NCBI RefSeq assembly: GCF_030068455.1
Contig: NZ_JAQOSQ010000019.1
Location: forward strand, 1 to 64,000
Source: Roseofilum casamattae BLCC-M143
Lineage (GTDB): Bacteria; Cyanobacteriota; Cyanobacteriia; Cyanobacteriales; Desertifilaceae
Direction of reading: 5' to 3'
Length of the DNA: 64,000 bases
Part shown: positions 7,669-20,000 of the stretch, in pieces
Layout: each line of letters opens with the position of its first letter
Numbering within the stretch: position 1 is the first letter of the stretch
The notes under the pieces: model-generated
The model's input: only the letters and a program-made list of their open reading frames with translations
What the model was told of the DNA's origin: nothing
Database searches by the model: none
Translations under genes and position numbers: made by a program

Positions 7669-8940
7669 TCAATGGGTAGCCGCTAAACGAATTCCAGTGA
7701 ACTGCCACCGAGCAGAAGGGGGGTAAAAATTACGGTAAGTTGGACGAATATGGGACAAGGCGGTTACGCATGAACCTCCCCGTAACACCAGTCGATTACA
7801 CATTAATTTACCATTATATTCACCCACAATTCCGGCTTCCAGACGATAGCCAGGATAAGGTTGATGAGTGCTATTTGTCCATTCCCACACATCCCCGAAT
7901 AGTTGCTCGGGTTGAGTATTTCCTAGGGCTGGAGCCGGATGCAACATTCCACTTTCTAATAAGTTCCCTGCTACTGGAATATTAGTAGTGGCTACTTCCC
8001 ACTCCGCTTCAGTGGGTAAACGTTTACCTGCCCAACGAGCATAGGCATCTGCTTCATAAAAACTGACATGACAGACCGGTTCGTTTTCATTTAAGCGACG
8101 CATTCCCCCGAGAGTCATCAGCCACCAATCGCCATCAATTTCTTCCCAATATAAAGGAGATTTCCACTGTTTGGAACGAGTCGTTTGCCAACCTTCTGAG
8201 AGCCAATAATCGGGGTTATTGTAACCCCCAGCTTGGATAAATTCTAGGTATTCTCCATTGGTTACTAATCGAGAAGCAAGTTGATAGTCTTGCAAATAAA
8301 CTCGATGGCGAGGTTGTTCGTTATCAAAGGCAAATCCTTCGCCATCGTGACCGATTTCATATAATTGTGCTGGATAGTCTAACCAATCAAGCGGTTTGCA
8401 TACAGATGCAGCATTGGGTGTCGGTAAATCTGCTTTGTAGACGGGACGTAGGGGATTATTGCCAAAGATATGCTTAATGTTGGTTAATAGAAACTCTTGA
8501 TGTTGCTGTTCGTGGTGGAGTCCGAGAATAATCAAGGATTCTAATTCTGGGTTTCCGAGATTGTCTGCTATGAATGACTGCATCGCTTCATCCACATAGG
8601 CACGATAGCGATAAATTTCTGCTACAGTAGGGCGAGATAAAGTTCCTCGTTCGGCAGCAGCAACTCGTTCCCCTAATGACTCGTAGTATGAATTTAAAAT
8701 GTAGTCGTATTTGGGATGAAAAACGCTGTAGCCTTGGCAGTGGGGAACTAAAATAAACGTTTCAAAAAACCAAGCGGTATGGGCAAGATGCCACTTCAAG
8801 GGACTGGCATCGGACATACTTTGAACTACATAGTCTTCAATTTCTAGAGGTTGACAGATTTGTTCGCTGAGTTGGCGAACTTGTTGATAGTATGCTGACA
8901 AAGATAGTGAGGGTTGAGCGTCAGGAATTGTGATTAACAT
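7669..8940 (-). CDS. egtB: EgtB-like iron-dependent sulfoxide synthase
   Basis: A 423-residue protein with the two-domain structure of EgtB: an N-terminal DinB-like four-helix bundle (about 15-160) and a C-terminal FGE/SUMF1-like domain (about 190-420; WEVATTNIP, FGDVWEWTNSTHQPYPG, VLRGGSCVT, YRNFYPP). The three iron-binding His are visible: His51 in KWHLAHTAWF, and His143 and His147 in LHHEQQHQEF. EgtB joins a thiol (gamma-glutamylcysteine or cysteine) to C2 of trimethylhistidine with O2. The gene is 19 bases downstream of a small methyltransferase, and the EgtC-like gene follows. No EgtD (histidine trimethyltransferase, about 320 residues) is in the window, so either egtD lies elsewhere or this enzyme acts on a different substrate made by the neighbouring NRPS-PKS. 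Confidence 0.85.
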   Translation of the reverse strand: MLITIPDAQPSLSLSAYYQQVRQLSEQICQPLEIEDYVVQSMSDASPLKWHLAHTAWFFETFILVPHCQGYSVFHPKYDYILNSYYESLGERVAAAERGTLSRPTVAEIYRYRAYVDEAMQSFIADNLGNPELESLIILGLHHEQQHQEFLLTNIKHIFGNNPLRPVYKADLPTPNAASVCKPLDWLDYPAQLYEIGHDGEGFAFDNEQPRHRVYLQDYQLASRLVTNGEYLEFIQAGGYNNPDYWLSEGWQTTRSKQWKSPLYWEEIDGDWWLMTLGGMRRLNENEPVCHVSFYEADAYARWAGKRLPTEAEWEVATTNIPVAGNLLESGMLHPAPALGNTQPEQLFGDVWEWTNSTHQPYPGYRLEAGIVGEYNGKLMCNRLVLRGGSCVTALSHIRPTYRNFYPPSARWQFTGIRLAATH

Positions 8941-8959
8941 TACTGTAATATAGTGGTTT

Positions 8960-9589
8960 TTAATTAATTACTTGATACACCCAAGTTTGCAAATACATAT
9001 CTGGTTGTCCTTTAGGTTCGGCTTGATATCTATCTCCAAGCTCTGTTAATTGCCACTTTCCTTGTGCTTCTAAAGCGGCCATTTGGTCTTGAAAATCGCT
9101 GCTTTTGTAGAAATCGGGGCGTAGGGTAAAAATAATGTATCCCTCTGGTTTAGTAACACGAATCAACTCATCAAAAGAACTGCTGGGAGCATGTCCATAG
9201 GTAAATACACCACAAAGAGTAACGGCATGAAATGTAGCAGTGGCAAAGTCCAAGGATTCGCCTAAAACCATTTGGCATAATTTAGTATATACATTCTTCT
9301 TTTTGGCTTCAGCTAGCATCCCTTCAGAAAGGTCAATTCCCACTAGGTTTTGATAGCCTTCTTCCTGCAGCCATTGACCCATTGTACCTGTGCCTGCACC
9401 AGCATCTAAAATCAAGGCATTTTTGGAAACATACTTAAGAGTTAGATCGACTATGGGTTCGCGGTTTAGACGACCAAAACATTCTATTAAATCTTCTTCG
9501 TATTCCTTTGCCCATTGGTCATAGCGTTGAGCTAATTCTTGATTATTCCGGGAATTATAAACCCATTGCACTCGTTCTTCTTTTTTCAT
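8960..9589 (-). CDS. Class I SAM-dependent methyltransferase
   Basis: A 209-residue Rossmann-fold methyltransferase. Motif I is LILDAGAGTGTMGQWL (residues 59-74), the acidic residue after strand 2 is in VGIDLSEGML, and motif post-II is FHAVTLCGVFTYGH. The fold resembles METTL27/Methyltransf_11-type small-molecule methyltransferases and not the EgtD family. It lies between the MurL-like enzyme (69 bases upstream) and egtB (19 bases downstream), all on the same strand, so it probably belongs to the same operon and methylates an intermediate of that pathway. The substrate cannot be read from the sequence. Confidence 0.8.
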   Translation of the reverse strand: MKKEERVQWVYNSRNNQELAQRYDQWAKEYEEDLIECFGRLNREPIVDLTLKYVSKNALILDAGAGTGTMGQWLQEEGYQNLVGIDLSEGMLAEAKKKNVYTKLCQMVLGESLDFATATFHAVTLCGVFTYGHAPSSSFDELIRVTKPEGYIIFTLRPDFYKSSDFQDQMAALEAQGKWQLTELGDRYQAEPKGQPDMYLQTWVYQVIN

Positions 9590-9658
9590 AACTTCATCGT
9601 GACTTAACTAATAGCTGGTAATTGAAATGTTGACAAAATTAATGTTTAAACTAAGTTA

Positions 9659-11017
9659 CTAGAGATTGTCTTTTATTTTGCCAAATATCCAATTTGGAAT
9701 AGAGTGCTCTTCACCGTATACATAATCATATTTTTGTTCGATTTTATGCCAATTGATTGAACTATCTGAAAGAACTTCCTTAGTAAATATATCCATTGCT
9801 TTACCAGATACACCTTTATCCCAACATTTCTTCATCATCAATCTATTTTCGTCTACTTCACCAACACATTCAAATGGTGTATATTCAGATAAGCCCCACA
9901 TTTGCTTGTAAAAAGGAAGTAGTTCTTCATCATCAAACAAATTTGACTTAAAAACTGATTCTACAGACTCTTGATTAAAATAAGCCATCCAACTCATCCA
10001 TACATAGGCACATTTGGAGCATTTTTTGCACCAAGGTTTTTGGTTGTTGCACGAAAAGATGGTTGAGAGAGATTTTGGATACTTTGCTAAGTTTTTGAAA
10101 ATCCTGAATTCGTAAATTGGCTGCAAAATACTAAAGTAGGTAAAATCAGAAAATAAAACTTCTCTGATATATTGATTCAAGTATTTTTCAGCTTCATAGC
10201 TTTTTCCCCATTGATGATTCACTTCCATACCAAGCTCATCTGAAAACAAGCTTCCAGTATTTGAGCTTTTTTCGTGAGCGAAACTCAAATAGTTATATTT
10301 CCAATAAAGCATTAAAATTAGAGATTCAAAAATGAAATTTGGAGTTTCTGGAAAAGTAATTATTGAATTGTTTGGTGAATATAAACGCAAAAATGAATTA
10401 TCAATAAAGTCATCATAGATAGAGATTTTGTGCTGCCGGATTGGGGTAGTTTGTTCTACCACTTTGGAAATCAATTGGTGCTGATACTCATTTTTTCCAT
10501 AAACTGTATGAGAAAATTGCACTGAAGAAAAAGGAATATCTGCTTCTTGTAGCAATTTCATCGCGATAAAACTATCTTTTCCCCCTCCACAAGTTTGGAG
10601 TACAGTCGAATCTTCCTTAGATATAATTGTTGGACTTTTCTCTTTTAAACTACCTTCTGGGTATATAAGTTCTGGTCCAAAATAATCGCTTACATTTGTT
10701 TCATATAAGTGCTGGGCAAATATCCCCTTATACATTTTTTGGAAAAAATCTAAGACAGGTCTTGATAAGCCTTGAACAATTAGGGAAATATCATAGTATT
10801 TCGGAAAAAAAGAACATAATTGCATTCCCTCAAATAAAGCAATATGGCACACTACTTTATTGATTACTGATTCGGGATATTTTTCTTTTAATGCGGAAAA
10901 ATATAAATCATGATAGACTACTTTAGTTGAAAACTTCAATAGATCTGCACCATAAATGATTTCTATGTGATGCTCGTGAATGTTGAGTTCAATGATTTTA
11001 ATTGTTTCTATTTTCAT
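9659..11017 (-). CDS. MurL-like PP-loop ATPase / amino-acid-activating epimerase homologue
   Basis: A 452-residue protein. A PP-loop ATP-pyrophosphatase motif CGGGKDSF lies at residues 143-150. Further on, AHEKSSNTGSLFSDELGM, EVNHQWGKSYEAE, FSILQPIYEFRIFKNLA and a Cys cluster (Cys323, 330, 333, 336 in SCNNQKPWCKKCSKC) follow the pattern of MurL, the enzyme that adenylates the terminal L-Glu of UDP-MurNAc-L-Ala-L-Glu and epimerises it. The usual MurL partner (a MurD2 ligase) is absent here. Its position 43 bases after the NRPS-PKS suggests that it adenylates or epimerises a carboxylate of the product. The homology is recognised from motifs; the reaction in this cluster is inferred. The gene is AT-richer than its neighbours. 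Confidence 0.65.
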   Translation of the reverse strand: MKIETIKIIELNIHEHHIEIIYGADLLKFSTKVVYHDLYFSALKEKYPESVINKVVCHIALFEGMQLCSFFPKYYDISLIVQGLSRPVLDFFQKMYKGIFAQHLYETNVSDYFGPELIYPEGSLKEKSPTIISKEDSTVLQTCGGGKDSFIAMKLLQEADIPFSSVQFSHTVYGKNEYQHQLISKVVEQTTPIRQHKISIYDDFIDNSFLRLYSPNNSIITFPETPNFIFESLILMLYWKYNYLSFAHEKSSNTGSLFSDELGMEVNHQWGKSYEAEKYLNQYIREVLFSDFTYFSILQPIYEFRIFKNLAKYPKSLSTIFSCNNQKPWCKKCSKCAYVWMSWMAYFNQESVESVFKSNLFDDEELLPFYKQMWGLSEYTPFECVGEVDENRLMMKKCWDKGVSGKAMDIFTKEVLSDSSINWHKIEQKYDYVYGEEHSIPNWIFGKIKDNL

Positions 11018-11060
11018 AATTGGATATCCTGTTGATGTGCTTGTTGTCTAGACTTACTTT

Positions 11061-14000
11061 TCAGCAATATTTGAGTATTTGAGCTAAACGCTGAATGTGA
11101 GGTTCCTTCATCATGGAGAAGTGGTTGCCTGGAACTGTATGAAAAGATAATGATTGACTAGAAAGCTGACCCCAGCCCCAATTTGGGTCTTTTTGAGTCA
11201 TTTTTTTGTCTGGGAGAAAATCATCTTCTGGGTGAATTTCGTTAGCTCGCAAGAGAGTAATTGGGTTGGGATAAACCTTCTGGGGTACATATTGAGCCAT
11301 AGCTTGCATATTGGCCTTATAAACCAGAAACAGTCGCCTCAATTCAATTTCGCTAAATACCTTCCCCACCTTTTTTAAAGCTAAGAGGAGAAGATTTATT
11401 TGCTGCTCCCAACTCAACGAATCAAGAGTTGATGGTAAGTTTAAGGTTTGCTCAAAGGAGCGTTCAAACATACTTGCGAGTCCTCTGATATATTTGCTGT
11501 TATCCCAATAAAGGACATCTTTTTCATGTTCAGCAACAAGTACTGGAATATCCATAATTGCCAACAGAGCAATGTTCTGCCCTTGATGGCGTAACTGGTT
11601 GGCTATTTCAAAAGCCACTTTACCACCAAAGGAATGTCCAGCGAGAAAATAGGGGCCATTGGGTTGTATCTCTTGGATGGATTTGATATGGTGGGCGGCA
11701 ATATCAGCCATCTGGGTATAGGGTTCAATATCTTCATCCAAACCTAGCGATCGCAATCCATAAAAGGGTTGCTCATTTCCCAGATAACGGGCTAAGGGTT
11801 CCAGTTCAAATACATTGCCTAAAACTCCAGGAAGACAGAAAAAGGGAGGTTTAGAGCCGTCGGGTTGCATCTTAACGAGGGTAGAGCAGTAATTACTCTT
11901 ACTGTTCGGTGACGCTAGAGTTGAATTGTCTAAATCTAGCACCTCGACTGCTAGATAATCAACTAGTGCTTCTAGGGTGGGATAATCAAACAGCAGGGTT
12001 GAGCGCAGGTTACATCCCAGACTCCTTTGCAGATAGCTCCTTAATTCGATCGCCATTAAAGAGTCTAAACCCAAATTGAATAACCGCTGCCCTAACTCGA
12101 TTGTTTCTGGTTCCTTGAAGCCTAGGGTTTTCGCTACCAGTTCTCGAACGTGGCAGGTAAGAGCATTTCTACGCGCTGATTCAGGTATTCCGTCCAACTC
12201 TAGCTTTAATAACTGGTTTGATTCTGGCTTGACAGAAGTATCGGGCATCAAATACTCATAAAAGGTTGGTACTTGTTGCAACCCACTCATCCATTGTGAC
12301 CAGTCGGTCATTGGTAGCACAGTTACTTGGGTAATATCCTGTGTCATTAACTTGCCAAGCAGTTGAAACCCTTCTGGATAGGTAATGAAATCAATCCCTT
12401 GAGCAGCTAATCGCAGTTGTTGCTCGCTGCTGAGTTTGGCTGCCATACCCACTTCACCCCAAGCACCCCAATTGACAGATAGGGCAGGTAGATTTAAAGT
12501 ACGACGGTGATAAGCGATCGCATCTAGGAAAGTATTAGCCGCAATATAATTTCCTTGCCCCACCATTCCTGTAATGGATGCAGCAGAAGAGAAACAGATA
12601 AAAAAGTCTAGGGGGAGATCTTTGGTCAAATGGTGTAGATTCCAAGAGCCTGCAACTTTGGGAGCCATGACTTTCTCAAACCGTTCCCAAGATTGCTGTT
12701 GCAGAACGCCGTCATCGAGAACTCCGGCAGCGTGAATAATACCTCGTAAGGGTTGGAGACAGGCAGCCAATAGCCTCGTGACATCCTCTTGCTGAGAAAC
12801 ATCGGCTGTAACAACTAAAACCTCAGCCCCCTCTTGCTCTAACTGGCGTACCTCTTCTCGTACTTTTGGTGTAGAGATTCCTCGACGACTGGCTAAAACC
12901 AGGTGTTTGGCTCCTTGTTCAATCAGCCATTGAGCCGCTTTAATTCCTAAACCGCCCAAACCCCCGGTAATCAGGTAACTGCCATCTTTACTTACTAATA
13001 CTTCTTTACTACTTTGAGTTGTGAACGGTCTTAATCTAGCTACATAACGAATCTCTTGTCGATAGCCAATTTGGTCTTCACTATCCTCAGAAAACAATAG
13101 TTCGTCTAGCAGTACTTCCACAGATGATGCAGTTTCCGCTGCTGAGGGATCTAAATCTAAGCGCATACATCGGAGTTCGGGATATTCTAGGGAAATGGCT
13201 TGACCTAAACCCCATAAGGGAGCCTGTTGAACTTGCAATGGAACTGAATCAATGGGTCTGGAACCTTGGGTTACCAGCCACAAACGGGGAGAGATTTTCG
13301 CATCGGATAGAGCTTGAACCAGGTGCAAGGCACTACCGGAACCCAGGAGCTGCGATCGCTTTATTGCTGTAGTAGAGTCTTCTGGAGTGGAGTTTTCTGG
13401 CATAGCGCCAATACTCCAGAGGTGAATGACTCCCTGCCAAGAAAGCGGGTTATCTTTCAGCAGTTGTCGGAACTGTTCGGGTTCTGCGGGGTTAACTTGA
13501 TAGTATCCGGCAACAAACTCCCGATCGGATGGCAATGTTTCATAGTTAGAACCGGGAACGACGATCGCGCAGCGGTGTCCCTGCTGGCCGAGACTTCGAG
13601 CTAAGGCTTCACCTATTCCCGAGCGATCGGCAAAGATTAACCAATCACCGGGTTCGCTCCTTTGAGGTCGGGAAATGCTATCTGTCGGTTCCCAAACTAC
13701 TTCGTATAGATGGTTCTCTAAATCCGATCGGCGATCGATACTGCCTTGATTGGCATGTCGCAAGGATAAACCAGAAACCAATGCTACCAAATTTCCGCGA
13801 TCGTCGAACAGGTTGACCCGAGCGTTTAGGATGTCACTTTCATTCGTTCTTCCCTGCTCGAGGGTAGCGTAACTCCACAAGTAGCGACTCGGACGACGGT
13901 AAACCCGCAGGTTCTCTAAAATTACCGGCAGGTGAGTTCCTTCTGGTAAGATCGACCCCAGAATATGCAGGCCGGCATCGAGTACTGCTGGGTGTAATGT

Positions 14001-17000
14001 GTAGCTGTCTATTTCCTGCCAAACCACTTCTGGTATCTGAATTCGACCGAGAACTGCTCCGTCTCCTTTCCAGAGTTGTTCCACTCCTTGAAAGCTCGGG
14101 CCAAAGTTAATATTTTGCGATCGCCTATCTTGGTAGAAAGTCGCGGCAGATATTTCTTCGCTACATTGCTCTTGCCATGCTGCTAAGTCAAACTGAATGG
14201 CTTCAGGTTCTGCCTTAGAGAGCAAAACTTGACCGAAAGCATGACGGTTCCACCTTGGTTTTTGCTGTTTGTCTCGAGCTGGACTTAGACTAAATAACTG
14301 GAAAGAGTAGACATCAGTTCCTTGGGGAGTTAAAACCAATTGTATGGTGTCGAGTTCTTCTTCTCCAGTTGCCAGAACTAAAGGCTGCTCGATAAAGATT
14401 TCTTGCAATGCGATCGCATTGCTTCGGAAACTCGTTTTCCCAGCCGCTAAAGCGATTTCTAAATAGGCAGTTAGGGGCAAAATGGCGCGATCGAAAATGC
14501 GATGGTCGCTTAAATAGTTTAAATGGTGCCAATGTTGGCTAATTTGGGATTGGAAACGAATTTCCTGAGTTCCTGCTAAAGATAATTGTTGACCGAGTAA
14601 GGGATGGGTGTCAGAAGGTTGAATATAGCGAGTGACTTGTTTGGGTTCGATCCAATGGCGTTGTCGCTGAAAGGGATAAGTTGGTAAGTGTTCTCGACGA
14701 CGAGGATAATCGCGATCGCATCCCAACCAGTTAACTGGAATACCCTGTAGATAGAGTCGTGCCAAACTCGTTAATAGTTGCTGCCAATCATCTTCTGCTG
14801 GACGCAAACTGGGCAACCATAAACTCTCATGTTCTGGCAAACACTGACGACCCATGCCTAATAAAATCGGCTTTGGACCAATTTCTAGGAATATCTCTAC
14901 CCCCTGCCGTGCCAAACGGTTCGTGCCAGCGGCAAATTGAACCGGTTGTCGGATATGGCGCGCCCAATAGTCCGCAGTTGCTATCTCATTTGTTGCTACC
15001 TGTCCGGTGAGGTTGCTAATGAGTTGAAGATGTGGTAATGAAAAGTTAACTTGTCGAGCAATAGTCTCAAAATCTGCTAAAATTGGCTCCATTAACGGCG
15101 AGTGAAATCCATGGGAAACGGTTAATTTTTTCGTTTTAATCTTTTCGGATTCAAGGCGATCGCAAATACTGTCGATCGCTGCTATTTTTCCAGAAATAAC
15201 GACACTTTTCGGTCCGTTAATTGCTGCGATCGCAACGTCATTTTCGTAGGATTGCAGAACTTCTTTCACTCGCTCTGGAGAAGCTAACAGAGAAACCATT
15301 GTCCCAGTTTCAGGCAAGGCTTGCATCAGTCGGCCGCGATGGGCGATTAATTTCAAACCGTCTTCTAAACTAAACACTCCAGCCACACAAGCGGCGACAT
15401 ATTCCCCGACACTATGACCCATGACTATATCGGGTTCTATCCCCCAAGATTGCCATAATTGGAAGAGGGCATATTCTATAGCAAATAAGGCAGGTTGGGT
15501 ATAAGCCGTTTGGTTCAGTCGGGAAATTTCTTCTTCCCCATTCTCTAGGGGATAGAGGACTTCGAGTAAGGGAATGTCTAGATAAGAACGTAGAATTTCG
15601 TCGCAGCGGGCGATCGCATTGCGGAAAGTCGGTTGGCTCTCGTAAAGCTGCCGTCCCATATTAATGTACTGGGAACCTTGTCCGGTAAACAAAAACGCAA
15701 TTTTCCCTGTTTTTTCTTGAGGATGAACGACCCTAATATTTTCTGAAGAATAGCGAGATAATTGTTCTCGAAGTTCCTGTTTAGACTGAACCACCAATGC
15801 CAACCGATAATTAAAATGCTTGCGTCCCACATTTGCCGTAAAGCAAATATTGGCTAACTCCGATTCTGCATTCGATTCCAAATAAATGACATAATCTTCT
15901 GCTAAGTTGCGCAATGCCTTCTCCGTTTTCGCCGAGAGAGTCAAAACTTGCCACAGACGCTCGGTTTGAAATTTTGAATTTTGGATTTTGAATTGTTCTG
16001 GTGCTTCCTCTAAAACCACATGAACATTAGTTCCTCCCATACCAAAGGAACTCACCCCAGCACGGCGGGGACTGTCCTCAGTTTCCCAGGATGACAACTT
16101 GGTATTAACATAAAAAGGACTATTCGTAAAATCAATATTGGGATTGGGTTTCTCGAAATGCAAGCTAGGAGGAATTTGCTGGTGTTTGAGTGCGAGGACG
16201 GTTTTAATTAAGCCGGCAATACCCGCAGCATTAGCCAGATGTCCCACATTAGTTTTCACCGAACCGATCGCACAAAAAACCGTTTCTGGAGTGGTTTCTC
16301 GGAAGGCTTGGGTGAGTGCGGCAATTTCGATCGGATCGCCAAGAGGAGTACCCGTGCCGTGGGTTTCGATATAGCTCACCGTACTTGCATCAATTCCAGC
16401 AGCAGCTTGGGCCTCAGAAATGACGGCAGCTTGTCCTTCGACTGAGGGTGCAGCATAACTCACTTTTAAGGAACCATCGTTGTTGATGGCCGAGCCTTTG
16501 ATAACTGCATAGATATTATCTCCATCTGCGATCGCTTCCGAGAGCCGTTTGAGAACCACAATACCGGCACCATTGCCGAATACCGTGCCTTGCGCTCGGG
16601 CATCAAAAGCTCGACAATGGCCGTCAGGGGAAAATATGGCTCCTTCTTGGTGCAGGTAACCCGTTTTTTGCGGCAAGCGGATGGCAACTCCCCCGGCTAA
16701 TGCCATATCGCATTCCCTATTGAGCAGACTCTGACAAGCACTATGAACTGCCACCAATGCCGTGGAACAAGCCGTTTGAATATTCACGCTCGGTCCGGTT
16801 AGATTGAGTTTGTAAGACACCCGCGTCGGGAGAAAATCCGGTGCTTGTCCGATGGTCATTTGTACGTCGCTAACGGTTTCCAAAAAGGAGCGGTTGTTGG
16901 CATACCCCAAACCGGGACTAACGTTATTAATGAGATAGGTATTGATGCCTCCACCGGCATAAACTGCGATCGCTCCTGGATAGAGTTCCGGGTTGTATCC

Positions 17001-20000
17001 AGCATCCTCAAGGGCAACTACAGCACACTCCAAGAAAATCCGTTGTTGCGGGTCTAAAATTGCTGCTTCTTTGGGACTATAGCCAAAATAGCTGGCATCA
17101 AATCGATCGATATCTGCCAAAATAGCGCCTGCTTTGACATAGTGAGGGTTCTTTAACCAAGCGGGATCGGCGGGTTCCAATTCCTCTTCAGTAAACGTAG
17201 AAATTGATTCAACTCCATCCAGCAAATTTTGCCAAAATGTATCGATATCTTTGGCTCCGGGAAACTGTCCGCTCATGCCAATAATTGCGATCGCATCCTG
17301 TTCGACGGGTTGACTTATTCCCTGACGAGTCTTGAATGCTCTTTTGTTTTGGTCTTGTTGGCTTAAGTGTTGGGCTAAACTGCTAATGGTCGGATACTGA
17401 AACAGCACGACCACTGAGAGTTTAACCTTTAGGGCTTCCACTAATCGCTTATGAACCTGAATTAGCAGCAGAGAATTTCCCCCAAGCTCGAAGAAATTGT
17501 CATTAATACCGACGACTTCTAACTGCAACATATCCTGCCAAACTCGAGCAATGAGTTCCTCGGTCTGTGACTGAGGCATAACCAGTTCGGTGGATAATTC
17601 GGGACGGGATCGTTCTGGAGCAGGTAAGGCACGATGGTCTACTTTTCCGTTAGCCGTCAGAGGCATTTTATCCAGGGTGACAAATGCGGCTGGAACCATG
17701 TAGTTCGGCAAGCAGGATTGTAAATAATGGCGCAGTTGAGGTTCGAGTTGGCGAGCTATCTTACCCTGAAGGGGATTATTAGCATAGTCTTTCCAAGGCT
17801 TGACTTCAGCTTTGGGTATGGAGTGCGCGTTGTAGGGAGGAGTGAGATGATGTCGAAAAATAACATCATAACAGTCATTTGCTTGAGAACGAGACCAGTT
17901 GACATGGACGATATAAGGTAGCTCCTTACTTAAGTCCCACCAATCCTCCGGTTCTATCCCAGCACCCTCCTCTTGGGTTAATGTCTCCCTAAGTTCTGCT
18001 GCAGTCGTTAGCTCTCCTTTATCTAGTAGTTGTAAAAGCTTGACTTCTGAGACTAAACGCGGGTTAGGAATAGCTTCGATACCCAGAATTTCCGGTTGGT
18101 TCTCCTGGAGGAACTGGCGCACGGAGGATAAGGTTAATTCAGCTTGCTGCCAGTCTAACCAGCTCGTTTTTTTAGTAGAAGAAACTGCTTTGCCTAAATG
18201 AAGAATGGCATCGTAGCGGAATTTTGTTAGCTCATTACGATCGCGACCTCGCTTGAGCTGAATATCGACATGATTAATGTGGGGAAGGTGGTGCTGCAAA
18301 GCGACAAAAAAGTCTGGATCGATGACTAAATCTTCTTCATTGCTCATCCGGGTTTGGATGCCTTGCTGCAACTGTTCTCGCGATCGCATCTCGGGAGCTT
18401 GATACAGTTGTACGGAGCCATGAAATGCTTCCAATAAGGGCAAACTGCGCACATCTCCGACGAAGATAAAGCCTTGAGGACTCACTGCTCGTGCGGCTTT
18501 TTCCAGCACCTCTATTAAATAATCAATATTGGGAAAATGCTGAACGACTGAGTTGATAATAACGGCATCAAACGATCCGGGTTCGATGCCTTCAAAATTG
18601 TCGGCAGCTCCCTGGCGAAGTTCCACACCAGACAAATCCCTATCTAATTGCTCGATTTGCTCCTCAATGTAGTCCAAAGCTTCCTGGGAAATATCAATTC
18701 CCACATACTTAGAACAGTGGGGTGCAATCCGAAATAACAGCATCCCGGTTCCACAACCTAACTCCAGCACCCGAGTTGGTTTGCAGGCAAGAATTCGTGC
18801 CGTTGTCTGTTCTACCCATTCTCGCATCTCCTCTTCTGGAATTGGCTTACCCTGATAGCTATCGTTCCAACCGATAATATTAAATGTGGGGTCGGCAACC
18901 GGTGTCGATTGGCTATAAATAGCATTATCCACTTCCTGCCATTGCTCGACTTGCTCCGTTTTGGCGATCGTATTGGCTTCTTCGTTAGGCACAACATAAG
19001 CCACCAATCGTTTATCTCCTGGTGTATCTTCTCGAGCTAACACAGCAGTCTGCTGCACTTGGGAATGTTGACTTAGCAAGGATTCAATTTCCCCGAGTTC
19101 AATTCGGAAACCCCGCAGTTTTACTTGACGATCTAAACGACCGAGAAACTCAATATTACCATCGGGTAAATAACGAGCTAAATCACCAGTTTTGTAAAGG
19201 CGATCGCTAAGTTTTGAATTTCGTATTTTTAACTGTGAATTATTGAAGGGGTTAGGAATAAACCTCTTCTCAGTCAATTCCGGACGATTGAGATAACCTC
19301 GAGTAATTCCAGCACCGCCAATGTAGATTTCTCCTGGAACTCCAATGGGAACTAGTTGAAGATTGCTATCTAGTAAATAGGTTTGTGCATTCGCAATGGG
19401 ACGACCAATTGGTACTCTAGCTAGAGTTTCCTGAGGCTGACACTGATAAACGCTGCTCCAGACTGTTGCTTCTGTCGGACCGTATTCATTATAAAGAGAT
19501 GTTTCTGGAAGTCGTTGGTGGTGTAGTGCAATTAAATCTATAGGACAAGCTTCTCCGGCAACAATAACCGTCTGTAGGGAATTCAATTTTGCTGAAGTTT
19601 CCTCAGTTAAAATTAGCTTATATAAGGAAGGCAAACACAGTAAATGAGAAACATAATACCGAGCAATTAAACGAGTCAGTTGTTCGGGATCTTGCCCATA
19701 ATTTTGGTGAGGTAACACCAGGGTTCCTCCGACACACAACGTCCAAAATATACCCGCTACGGAACTATCAAAAGCAAAGGAAGACAACAACAGATAGCTA
19801 GTTAAGGGTTCGGAGTAATACTCAATACGAGCCTGAGTTGAGTGAACTAGGTTTTGATGAGTAACTAGCACTCCTTTAGGCTTACCTGTAGAACCGGATG
19901 TATAGATCGTATAAGCCAAGTTTTCGGCTGTGGTATTGCTAACTGGATTTTCTTTGCTCTTGCTGGAAATTACTGTCCGATCTCTATCCAAGTTAACCAG

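Noticed and set aside
8960-9589. EgtD assignment for the methyltransferase next to egtB
   Set aside because: Too short (209 against about 320 residues) and of another methyltransferase family.
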